A DNA stretch of 64,000 bases. Origin: an uncultured Mollicutes bacterium (GTDB taxonomy: Bacteria; Bacillota_I; Bacilli_A; ML615J-28; CAG-313). The stretch's first letter is position 1. Each line of letters opens with the position of its first letter. Position numbers and translations under genes: made by a program. Location: the NCBI GenBank assembly GCA_900548675.1, contig URLJ01000001.1, positions 116,929 to 180,928 on the forward strand, written 5' to 3'. The notes beneath the pieces are model-generated. The model was given only the letters and a program-made list of their open reading frames with translations. It was not told where the DNA came from and ran no database searches. This document shows positions 56,125 through 64,000 of this stretch, piece after piece.

Positions 56125-57564
56125 ATGGCTAAGACAGACGGAGTAGCAAGAATAATCGCTCTTGCCGCTTTGGGCAAGAACGGTGGAGGTAGTACAGGTG
56201 GTACTACAAATTATTTAGAATTAGCCAATAAACCTAAAATTAACAATGTAGAATTAACCGGAAACAAAACATTAGAAGATTTGGGTATTAATATACCCGA
56301 TTTAGAAAATTATTATACAAAAGATATAGTTAATGAAGCTTTAAGTAAGAAGCAAGATACTTTAATAGCTGGGAAAAACATCATTATTAATGGTGAAGTA
56401 ATAAACGCGGCTGATGATGTTATTCCTACATATATTTTACAAACAAATATTCGTCCTAAGTATGACGAATCTGTTGAATTTACAGATGTTTACGATGATT
56501 TGGGTAAAATAATAAATGATAATCCAGGCAAGACCGTCCATTTATGTTTATATATCCCAACGAACGGAATATATATCACCTTAGCCTATTATGGAACAAT
56601 GGTTTGTCCAGACATTAGAACTTCAACATCTATTTCAGCATCATATCCTAGTTTCATGACAATGAATCAAAATAATGCCCGTATTATATTAAGGTTGGAA
56701 CTTGATATTGATAAGACTGTATCTCCATATAAAGCCGTTGTAAAGAAATTTTCTTGTGATGAAGGTCCAACAGAATATGCTATTACTAAAGATATAGAAA
56801 ATGTTGAAAATAGAACTATGGAAATGGTAATGATGATGTTGGAAGATAGTAATAATAACTTTTTGGCAAAAACTAACACAACAGAATTTGTGCCTACTGG
56901 AGATTATAATCCTGCAACAAAGAAATATGTGGACGATAATGTAAAAACATACACTGCTGGAGAAAATATTACAATATCTGAAGATAATGTTATTAGTGCT
57001 AATGTATCTGGAGGAACAGATGGTAATGCTGTTTATACATATTACGCTCCATATTCAGACGACGATTGGTTTACTGAGGGAAATGTAGCAAACATATTAC
57101 AGACAATAAAAGATAAAGGATATTCTAACTTCGAGTTATGTACTTTAAATGGAAATCATTATGCATTAAGACAAGGTGGAAATTTACAAAACTTAACTAC
57201 AGAAGGAGAGAGCTATCAATTAGAGTATTTACAAAATGATTTAAAAAATTATGTTTATTACTTTTTTGTCGCTCGTTTAAATGAAAGCGGTAAGATCGTA
57301 GTAGATGGACTAGGTACGCAAACTTATACAGCTCAAGAAATGATTGAGGCTTTTCTGTCACCAACATTAGAAAAAATGTCTGGCTACGATGGTTCAGCAT
57401 CTCATTTAATACTACAGTCAAATAATGGAATCTTCGAATGGGATTCATCATTAGACGGTGGCATATTTGGAGATAGTTATACAGATCCTGCTTATTATAC
57501 AGAAAAACAAGTTGATAGAATAGTTACAGATACTGTAAATGAGGCATTAGGAGGCAGGTACTAA
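56125..57564 (+). CDS. 479-aa fibre protein
   Basis: ATG 56125 after AGGTGAT. A Gly-rich linker (GKNGGGSTGGTTNYLEL), NNVELTGNKTLEDLGINIP and PTGDYNPATKKYVDD are typical of phage fibres; the last motif also occurs twice in 46170. The C-terminal 150 residues are a variable beta domain, likely the host-contact part. Confidence 0.75.
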   Translation: MAKTDGVARIIALAALGKNGGGSTGGTTNYLELANKPKINNVELTGNKTLEDLGINIPDLENYYTKDIVNEALSKKQDTLIAGKNIIINGEVINAADDVIPTYILQTNIRPKYDESVEFTDVYDDLGKIINDNPGKTVHLCLYIPTNGIYITLAYYGTMVCPDIRTSTSISASYPSFMTMNQNNARIILRLELDIDKTVSPYKAVVKKFSCDEGPTEYAITKDIENVENRTMEMVMMMLEDSNNNFLAKTNTTEFVPTGDYNPATKKYVDDNVKTYTAGENITISEDNVISANVSGGTDGNAVYTYYAPYSDDDWFTEGNVANILQTIKDKGYSNFELCTLNGNHYALRQGGNLQNLTTEGESYQLEYLQNDLKNYVYYFFVARLNESGKIVVDGLGTQTYTAQEMIEAFLSPTLEKMSGYDGSASHLILQSNNGIFEWDSSLDGGIFGDSYTDPAYYTEKQVDRIVTDTVNEALGGRY

Positions 57565-58855
57565 TGGAGACAGAAGGTAAAAGGATATTAGTAAATTATC
57601 TTACTGACATCGCAGACACTTTCAGAAGTATTACAGGAGAAACTGATACAATAAGTGCTGAAAGTTTTTCTAGAGAAGTTCAAGCAGTAGCTACGTCAAG
57701 CTCAAAAAACTCATATCAAAGAAATTCTATAGAAGAAATGAATGCGATAACTGATATGAAAGAAGGAGATACTTGCTTATGTTGTTATGAGGATAGTAGT
57801 AATGTTACTAAAGATACTACGGTTAGTATAATAACCTTTTCAGAAGAAGTTGTATTTGAAAATGCTATTACTGAATATTATAATGCTGAAATAAGAGCGG
57901 CAGATAGTAGTGTTGAGCTTTGGGGAATGATTGATTTGTGACCTGTTAGGTTTATGTTTCAAGTAGAGATGGATGACAACAGTAGAATTAATGCTAGTTA
58001 CAACTCAGAAGATGGAGTTACTTATAGATTAGATAGACTGGATGTCGAGGGAAATTTTGAACTAATTAATGAAAGAACAGTAGATTTTAAAACGAAAATT
58101 AAGATTGAAGGCACAAAGTCACTAATATGGAAGAATTATTCTCTGGATGTCGTTCTTTGAAGTCTATTCCGGCGATGAATACACAAAATGTAACCAATAT
58201 GCAGCTGATGTTTTTCCAATGTGAGAAGCTTTCTTCTGTGCCAGCATTAGATACTTCTAATGTAATCAATATGGGCTTGATGTTTGTGGGTTGTGAATCT
58301 TTAACGACAGTGCCGTTATTAAATACTAGCAATGTAACCGATATGACTAGTATGTTTTCAAATTGTCATTCTCTCGTTGAAATTCCAACATTGGACACGA
58401 GTAAGAGTAAATTTTTGGCAGCGATGTTTGCAAAGTGTTCATCTCTAAAACAGATTCCTTTGTTAAATACAAAAAGCTGTATTCATATGAATGGCATATT
58501 TGAGGGATGTACATCTCTTGAAACAGTGCCTATTCTTGATGCAAGCAATGTGGGTGATATCAGTAAGATTTTTAAAGATTGTCCGTCATTGGTAATGTTA
58601 GGCGGATTAAAGAATCTTGGTATGAGTTATTCCTCGGCTTATTATATACATGAAAATAAGAGGGAATATACCTTGGATTTATCTTATAGTCCATTATTGA
58701 CACATGATAGTTTAATGAATATAATAAATAATTTATACGATATAAAATCTAAAGGAGTTAAACCGCAAACACTTCAATTAGGAAATACAAATAAAGCAAA
58801 ATTAACCATGGAAGAAATAGCAATCGCAACCAATAAAGGTTGGAATGTTAAATAA
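57564..58855 (+). pseudogene. Broken fibre gene with BspA-like leucine-rich repeats
   Basis: Three open pieces belong together. 57564-57941 starts METEGKRILVNYLTDIADTF (a phage-fibre N-terminal motif) and stops at TGA (57939); the same frame continues PVRFMFQVEMDDNS to 58160; then the frame shifts. The third frame upstream of ATG 58127 reads KVTNMEELFSGC, a perfect LRR unit, and continues with five more DTSNVxxMxxMFxxC units. Adding one A to AAA at 58115-58117 restores the join. One nonsense and one frameshift mutation indicate a decayed or phase-off gene. Confidence 0.75.
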
Positions 58856-58871
58856 ATAAGGAGGGAGAAAA

Positions 58872-60413
58872 ATGGCTAATACATTAAAAATTAAAAGAGG
58901 TTTAAAAGCCGACATTAGTAAATTAACATTAGTAGCTGGAGAGTTAGCAGTAGCATTGGATACTCAAGAGTTATATGTTGGTGATAATGAAGGAAATGTA
59001 AAAATAGTTAAAGGTGGAGCTTCTGGAGCTGTTGAAAGCGCTAATAAATTAACAGTAGCAAGAACAATCACAGCAACAGGAGACGCAACTGGTTCTACTT
59101 CATTTGATGGATCTCAAAATGTTGAGATGGCATTAGAATTAGCAACTAGCGGAGTAACTGCTGGTACTTATTCAAAAGTAACTGTTGATGCAAAAGGTAG
59201 AGTAACAGCTGGCTCTAATATTACTGTTGAGGATATTGGAGATTTATCAACAACTTTAGCTGGATTAGCAACAAAAGAAGAATTAAGTGGATATGTAAAA
59301 ACTACAGACTTAACTACTGAATTAAACAAAAAAGTAGATAAAGTAGCAGGAAAATCTTTAATTGATGATACAGAAATTACAAGATTAGCTTCTGTTGAAA
59401 ACTATGATGATACTGCAATTAAAGCAGACATAGCTAAGAAAGCTGATGCAACTGCAATGAGCACAGCTTTAGAAGGAAAAGTTGATAAAGTTGAAGGAAA
59501 AGTATTGTCAAGTAATGATTACACAACAGCAGAAAAAGAAAAATTAGCAGGATTATCTAACTATGATGACACAGATATCAGAGCTTCTATTGCAACTAAG
59601 GCAAACAGTGATGACGTTTATACAAAAGAAGAAGTAAATACTGAATTAGGTAAGAAGGCTGATAAAACTACAGTTGAAACATTAACAACAACTGTTAATG
59701 GCAAGGCTAACAAAGCAACAACTATTTCAGGATATGGTATCACAGATGCTTACACAAAAACTGAAGTAGATGCAAAAGTATCATCAGTTTATAAATACAA
59801 GGGTAGTGTGGTTAACGAAAGTGCATTACCTACTGAAGGTCAAGTAGCTGGTGACGTTTACAACCTAGAAGACACAGGAATGAATGTCGCATGGACTGGT
59901 GAAGGATGGGATAACTTAGGTTCTGTAGTAGACTTAACACCATACTTAACTAAAGAAGATGCAGGTAAGACATATGCCGCTAAAGCAACTACACTTGAAG
60001 GTTATGGTATTACAGATGCATACACTAAAACAGCAGTTGATACTGAATTAAACAAAAAAGTAGATAAAGAAATAGGAAAACAATTATCTACAAATGACTA
60101 TACAACTGCTGAAAAAACAAAATTAACTGGTATTGCAACAGGAGCAGAAGTTAATAAAATTGATGCAGTAAAAGTTAATGGAACAGCTTTAGGAATTACA
60201 GATAAGGCTGTAAATATAGATTTATCTAATTACGCAACTAAATCTACAACATTGGCAGGATATGGAATTACAAATGCTTATACTAAAGATGAAGTTAATA
60301 CTGAATTAGGTAAGAAAGCCAACAGTAGCGACGTTTATACAAAGACTGAAGTTAATAATGCTTTAGCAAATAAACTAAGTAATACAGACGTAATTGATGG
60401 GGGCACTTTCTAA
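58872..60413 (+). CDS. 513-aa fibre protein with coiled-coil-like repeats
   Basis: AAGGAGGG site. The N-terminus MANTLKIKRGLKADISKL with GELAVALDTQELYVGD is the phage-fibre head domain also present at 63789. Afterwards repeats of YTKxEVxTELGKKADK and TTLxGYGITDAYTK types alternate. A flexible trimeric fibre shaft is likely. Confidence 0.78.
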   Translation: MANTLKIKRGLKADISKLTLVAGELAVALDTQELYVGDNEGNVKIVKGGASGAVESANKLTVARTITATGDATGSTSFDGSQNVEMALELATSGVTAGTYSKVTVDAKGRVTAGSNITVEDIGDLSTTLAGLATKEELSGYVKTTDLTTELNKKVDKVAGKSLIDDTEITRLASVENYDDTAIKADIAKKADATAMSTALEGKVDKVEGKVLSSNDYTTAEKEKLAGLSNYDDTDIRASIATKANSDDVYTKEEVNTELGKKADKTTVETLTTTVNGKANKATTISGYGITDAYTKTEVDAKVSSVYKYKGSVVNESALPTEGQVAGDVYNLEDTGMNVAWTGEGWDNLGSVVDLTPYLTKEDAGKTYAAKATTLEGYGITDAYTKTAVDTELNKKVDKEIGKQLSTNDYTTAEKTKLTGIATGAEVNKIDAVKVNGTALGITDKAVNIDLSNYATKSTTLAGYGITNAYTKDEVNTELGKKANSSDVYTKTEVNNALANKLSNTDVIDGGTF

Positions 60414-60433
60414 TAAGTGCTCCTTATTTTTTT
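60400..60433 (+). terminator. Intrinsic terminator, stop codon in loop
   Basis: GGGCACTT/AAGTGCTC stem with TAA in the loop and T7. Confidence 0.85.
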
Positions 60434-60450
60434 AAAGAGGTGAGAACGAG

Positions 60451-60771
60451 ATGGGCTCTATTAAAGAGAAAATAAAATACATAAAAGAAACAAAGAAATT
60501 AATAAGAGAGGCTATCATCGCTCAGGGCGTAGATGTGCCAGAAAACACTACATTTAGAGATTATGCAAACAAGATAGATAGTATAAAAAATACTACACAC
60601 GTATCAGATAATACAACACTTACATCTGGTACGGCAGTAGAAAAGAAAATATATTATTTAAGTAAAACAAAAGAAAATATAAAAAGAGCTATCGTAGCAG
60701 CAGGAGTAAGTGTATTAGAAACAGATACTTTTAGAAGTTATGCTGACAAAATAGCTCAAATAAAAAGATAG
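60451..60771 (+). CDS. 106-aa protein of two repeated units
   Basis: Two units of about 50 residues: KETKKLIREAIIAQGVDVPENTTFRDYANKI-like and KTKENIKRAIVAAGVSVLETDTFRSYADKI-like (written in part: TKKLIREAIIAQGVDV; TKENIKRAIVAAGVSV). The same TFRxYAxKIxxI motif is found in many phage tail-tip proteins, function unknown. Confidence 0.7.
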   Translation: MGSIKEKIKYIKETKKLIREAIIAQGVDVPENTTFRDYANKIDSIKNTTHVSDNTTLTSGTAVEKKIYYLSKTKENIKRAIVAAGVSVLETDTFRSYADKIAQIKR

Positions 60772-60783
60772 GAGGGGTGAAAA

Positions 60784-61479
60784 ATGGCTAATAAAATTAC
60801 ATGGGCTGATAAGGTAGCCCTTCAAGAAAAACCAGACGTTGTAGCAGAAAATAAGGTTACGGCAGCAGATATGAATCAAATTAAAACGGCAGTTAATGAG
60901 ACGATAGACACAATGCCAAGTAATTTGGTAAATGGACAAGCCGAAGGAAGTATCAGATCTATTAGTGCTCGCGATGAAACAGGAAGCTTATTAGGTAAAT
61001 ATGCGCAAGCTTTTGGTTATCTGACAACAGCATCAGGTGAAAAATCTCATGCAGAAGGTGAAAAAACTATAGCATCGGGTTATGTATCTCATGCAGAAGG
61101 AAATGGAGCAATAGCATCAGGTACTGGTTCTCATGTAGAAGGATATGTAGCAAAAGCATCAGGTAGTTACTCCCATGCAGAAGGATTTCTTACTGAAGCA
61201 TCGGGTGAAAACCAACATGTTCAGGGCAAATATAACATAGCAGACACAACAAATGCTCATATCGTAGGAAATGGCAGTAGTAATTCTAATAAATCAAACG
61301 CACACACAATTGACTGGTCAGGTAACGCATGGTTTGCTGGTGATGTTTATACTGGCTCAACAAGTGGAAAAAATAAGGATGATGGGTCTGTTAAATTACC
61401 TGTAGTATATAGTGGGACAACTGCGCCAAGCAATGACATAGGGAAAAACGGAGATTTATATGTTTTATTAGATAGTTAG
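60784..61479 (+). CDS. Fibre with YadA-like SHAEG repeats (231 aa)
   Basis: Residues about 70-165 hold repeats ASGEKSHAEGEKTIASGYVS, then SGTGSHVEG, ASGSYSHAEG and ASGENQHVQG: the left-handed trimeric beta-roll of YadA heads. N-terminus NKITWADKVALQEKP is a common fibre anchor. Likely a trimeric host-contact protein. Confidence 0.8.
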   Translation: MANKITWADKVALQEKPDVVAENKVTAADMNQIKTAVNETIDTMPSNLVNGQAEGSIRSISARDETGSLLGKYAQAFGYLTTASGEKSHAEGEKTIASGYVSHAEGNGAIASGTGSHVEGYVAKASGSYSHAEGFLTEASGENQHVQGKYNIADTTNAHIVGNGSSNSNKSNAHTIDWSGNAWFAGDVYTGSTSGKNKDDGSVKLPVVYSGTTAPSNDIGKNGDLYVLLDS

Positions 61480-61490
61480 AGAGGTGAAAT

Positions 61491-63770
61491 ATGAGTCGTT
61501 TTTATGGAAGTGTTAGTAAGTCTCAAAATGGAAAGAACCAGTTTGTTTGGGTAATTGATACTTCAATATCCGATAGAACGGTTACGGCTTACTTTAAAAT
61601 TTTTGCTAAAGGAAATTACGTTCCTTATTACTCATGGTCCCATACAGTTAAATGTGTAGTAGGAGGGAATACTGTTTTAAATACAACAGGTAATTATCCC
61701 AATTCAGAGGGAAGCTGGGTTGCTTGTTCTGAAAGCATAGGAGGAACAACTTATAGAAGAGTTTATACGTTAACTAGTGGCTCCGCTTCGGTAGGAAATG
61801 AGGGAGGAAGTATCACAAGCTCTTTCTCTTATGGTGTAACAGGTAGCGCAACATATTTACCAACAACTGGTACAAAAACAGTAAGTGGTACTGATAATAT
61901 AGGGGCGAAAACAGCTTCTTTTAACTTAAACATTTTGAATCCTGACGGCTCAGAGCCTTACCAAACTGGTGAAGCAGGAACTGTAGAGCAATCAATAAAT
62001 GGTGGAGGTTATACAAGAGTCTATAACGAAGGAGCCAATTCTTATCCGTTAGGGACAACTTTTAATTACAGAAATTTTACGCCAGGAGCGCATAGAGAAT
62101 TATCTTCTGTGACTGGTATTAGCCCTAGTAATACAACAGGTCCTTGGAGTTTAACTTTATCCAGTAGTGGGGCATCAGTTAATTTTAAAACCGCTTGGAA
62201 GAATTACACTTTTAGGACATATAAAGGAGAAGGAACGACCGAAATTTCTACAATAACTCAACAATATAATACGACTTATAATGTTCCACATCCAACTCCA
62301 CCAACAGGGTATTTGTTTGCTGGATTTTATAGTACAGGTTCATTAAGTAGTATTTCATCGAAAGATTCCGTATTCGAATCGGGAAATGGAGGAATTGAAG
62401 TTTATAATAATAGCGCAAATGGAACAGTTACTCATACAAGAGTACAAGATGATGATGGGGTGCCATCGGCTTGTAAATATTTTGGAAATGGCGGAAGAGC
62501 TTACTATATAAGGATAGACAAGGCAGCTGGAACAGCTTCTCCTTATTGCGGGGGATTCTATTTATCAACTCATTCTGCTGCTAATCATATATATAGACAT
62601 ATAATATGGGCAAAAATACCCGTAGGTTATACAATTGGGGATTATCGTAATTCAATCGGTGATGGAGGATATAGTAAATGGCTTACTGACACTGCTGGAA
62701 TGGGTGATTGGTATAGATACGTATATGATGTTCATGCAGGTTCTTCTGGAGATTTTTCTACTTTAGGGTTTGTCGCAATAAGAGCAAATAATGGAGACAA
62801 TAATGCTGCTGTTACTTGGTATGTATGTGCTACTCAAGTAACTGATATTACAAATAATTATGCGACATATACATTTGACGCCAATGGAACAGCCGAATAT
62901 TTTTATGCTCCAGTAGCTTATAACATTGCATATGATGCGAACGGCGGTAGTAATGCACCATCAACACAAGTAAAAACATACGGACAAAATCTTGTATTGA
63001 GCTCACAAATTCCAACTTATAACGGTTATGATTTTGTTGGATGGGCGCAAGCCGGAGAAGATACTATTTATTCTCCAGGACAAACTCTAAGCTCAGATTT
63101 AAGTAGATATAGCGGAGCAACGATAACTTTCTATGCTGTTTGGATTCAGGATCAGGCAAGATTAAGTGTAAATAAAAATTCAACCTGGTCTCAAGGAAAA
63201 GGATATTTTAAAAAGAACAATGAATGGAAGAAAATAAAGACGATATACACAAAAGTAAATGGGGAATGGAAAGCTGGACATTTGGAAAAATTAAAAAAAG
63301 AATGGGAAGAAGTTTGTTGTTTCATCAAAGGCTCTCAGGTTAGGATATCTTTAGATGGAACTGCCAAGAATATTGAAGATTTAAAAGCTGGAGAACAGGT
63401 TGTTGTTTACAATGAAGACGAAAAGAAATTTGAATTGTCTACAGTTTCTGATACCCCAAGAAACAACAATGTCACAGATAAAGCCACAATTGTATTAGAA
63501 AATGGTATAACTATCGAAATGAATGCATATCATCCTTTATTAACAACAAAAGGATACCACTCTTTAACAGAATATGAGGGCTTACCTTTATTGACAGATA
63601 AAGATATTCTTGTTACAATTAATGGAGAAATAAAAATTAAGCAAATAGTTAGAGAAACAATAGAGCCAATTACTATGTATAATTTATCCGTAAATGGAGA
63701 ACATCATAATTATGTTGTTAATTCTGTTGTTGCTCATAATGCCACATCGTGTCCTGTGAAACCTGTATAA
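61491..63770 (+). CDS. Adhesin with InlB-type repeat and C-terminal Hint (intein-like) domain (759 aa)
   Basis: Residues 1-130 form a beta domain; about 475-550 is an InlB B-repeat (YDANGGSNAPSTQVKTYG, GYDFVGWAQ). From Cys610 (CFIKGSQVRISLDGTAKNI) to His749-Asn750 is a complete Hint domain: block A Cys and GEQVVVYN, block B NAYHPLLTTKG (His681), block F MYNLSVNGEHHNYVVN, block G VVAHN. Only nine residues (ATSCPVKPV) follow. Self-cleavage rather than splicing is expected since Ala follows Asn. Confidence 0.85.
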   Translation: MSRFYGSVSKSQNGKNQFVWVIDTSISDRTVTAYFKIFAKGNYVPYYSWSHTVKCVVGGNTVLNTTGNYPNSEGSWVACSESIGGTTYRRVYTLTSGSASVGNEGGSITSSFSYGVTGSATYLPTTGTKTVSGTDNIGAKTASFNLNILNPDGSEPYQTGEAGTVEQSINGGGYTRVYNEGANSYPLGTTFNYRNFTPGAHRELSSVTGISPSNTTGPWSLTLSSSGASVNFKTAWKNYTFRTYKGEGTTEISTITQQYNTTYNVPHPTPPTGYLFAGFYSTGSLSSISSKDSVFESGNGGIEVYNNSANGTVTHTRVQDDDGVPSACKYFGNGGRAYYIRIDKAAGTASPYCGGFYLSTHSAANHIYRHIIWAKIPVGYTIGDYRNSIGDGGYSKWLTDTAGMGDWYRYVYDVHAGSSGDFSTLGFVAIRANNGDNNAAVTWYVCATQVTDITNNYATYTFDANGTAEYFYAPVAYNIAYDANGGSNAPSTQVKTYGQNLVLSSQIPTYNGYDFVGWAQAGEDTIYSPGQTLSSDLSRYSGATITFYAVWIQDQARLSVNKNSTWSQGKGYFKKNNEWKKIKTIYTKVNGEWKAGHLEKLKKEWEEVCCFIKGSQVRISLDGTAKNIEDLKAGEQVVVYNEDEKKFELSTVSDTPRNNNVTDKATIVLENGITIEMNAYHPLLTTKGYHSLTEYEGLPLLTDKDILVTINGEIKIKQIVRETIEPITMYNLSVNGEHHNYVVNSVVAHNATSCPVKPV

Positions 63771-63788
63771 TAAGGAGGTAATATAAAA

Positions 63789-64000
63789 ATGGCAAATAAA
63801 ATTCAAATTAAAAGAGGACTTGAATCCAACATTAATAAGTCAAATTTGTTACAAGGTGAACTTGCAGTTACTACAGATAGTAATAAATTATATGTAGGTA
63901 CATCTAAAGGACCTGTTCAACTTAACAAGGATGACGAGTCTCTTGTAATCGTAGACTATTATGAAACAGATGAAAGTAAGAAAGAAAAAATCAAAAGTTT
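63789..64000 (+). CDS. Fibre protein, N-terminal part (cut by right edge)
   Basis: AAGGAGGTAATATAAAA precedes MANKIQIKRGLESNINKS and GELAVTTDSNKLYVGTSKG, the same head domain as the protein at 58872. About 70 residues are in the window. Confidence 0.8.
   Translation, partial: MANKIQIKRGLESNINKSNLLQGELAVTTDSNKLYVGTSKGPVQLNKDDESLVIVDYYETDESKKEKIKS

Noticed and set aside
57930..57960. TGA read as Trp (alternative genetic code) to join the broken fibre gene
   Set aside because: TGA ends other normal genes here (for example 22888) and tryptophan is encoded by TGG throughout; the gene also has a frameshift.

Overview
The window is a stretch of an AT-rich double-stranded DNA tailed-phage genome (or prophage). 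It holds long-tailed siphovirus-type morphogenesis genes: terminase, portal, protease-scaffold, capsid, tape measure, Dit-like protein, fibres and a CHAP endolysin. Strong AGGAGG-type ribosome sites, dozens of TTGACW-17 bp-TATAAT promoters, U-tract terminators and palindromes resembling the Gram-positive LexA box point to a Bacillota (Firmicutes) host. No integrase, plasmid partition gene or host housekeeping gene is visible, so lifestyle cannot be settled.

Layout. (1) 1-1610, minus strand: the start of a leftward operon with a 426-aa protein and a zinc-ribbon protein cut by the window edge. Both are paralogues of the two genes directly upstream of terL at 21761-23886, so the window begins in a mirror-image copy of the packaging-module head. 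(2) 1611-2270: a repeat-rich, gene-free segment, possibly an origin. (3) 2292-8138: rightward early genes, mostly single-gene units, each with its own promoter, terminator and a repeated inverted-repeat cassette (TTATGTAAAC...GTTTACATAA). They include a HAD phosphatase, a DEDDh exonuclease and a HEXXH protein. (4) 8180-10385: a structured RNA and tRNAs for Leu(UAG), Leu(UAA), Tyr, Gln, Val and initiator Met. The initiator tRNA is split by a group I intron carrying an HNH endonuclease, and a GIY-YIG endonuclease follows. (5) 10675-18304: a second early block with four close paralogues of an 81-83 aa winged-helix-like protein, a second exonuclease, a second HAD protein, further homing-type endonucleases, and several promoter-driven gene-free loci that share a 20-bp motif (GATACGCCCGGATGAGTTGT) and GATC hairpins. 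(6) 18901-21439, minus strand: six small uncharacterised genes behind a long structured leader. (7) 21761-64000: the rightward late operon. The order is small-terminase-like pair, TerL, portal, protease with a nested scaffold start, decoration protein, major capsid protein, connectors, tail tube, a nuclease-like protein, tape measure (split by an apparent single-A frameshift), Dit, a large set of fibre/adhesion proteins, metallophosphatase, membrane GAF-like protein, endolysin, holin, more fibres (one a broken leucine-rich-repeat gene), and a fibre ending in a Hint (intein-like) domain.

How it fits together. Regions 3-5 look like early takeover and regulation functions, each gene separately promoted and terminated, with many short RNAs. 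Regions 6-7 and region 1 are longer multi-gene transcription units. The duplicated early genes (HAD, exonuclease, the 117/123-aa pair) and the duplicated packaging head suggest that the genome contains two partly redundant gene sets. The most distinctive unexplained signals are the 20-bp-motif small-RNA family, the complementary GGAGCTG/CAGCTCC repeats, and the intergenic inverted-repeat cassettes. All functional statements rest on reading the sequence and on family knowledge; no database search was possible.
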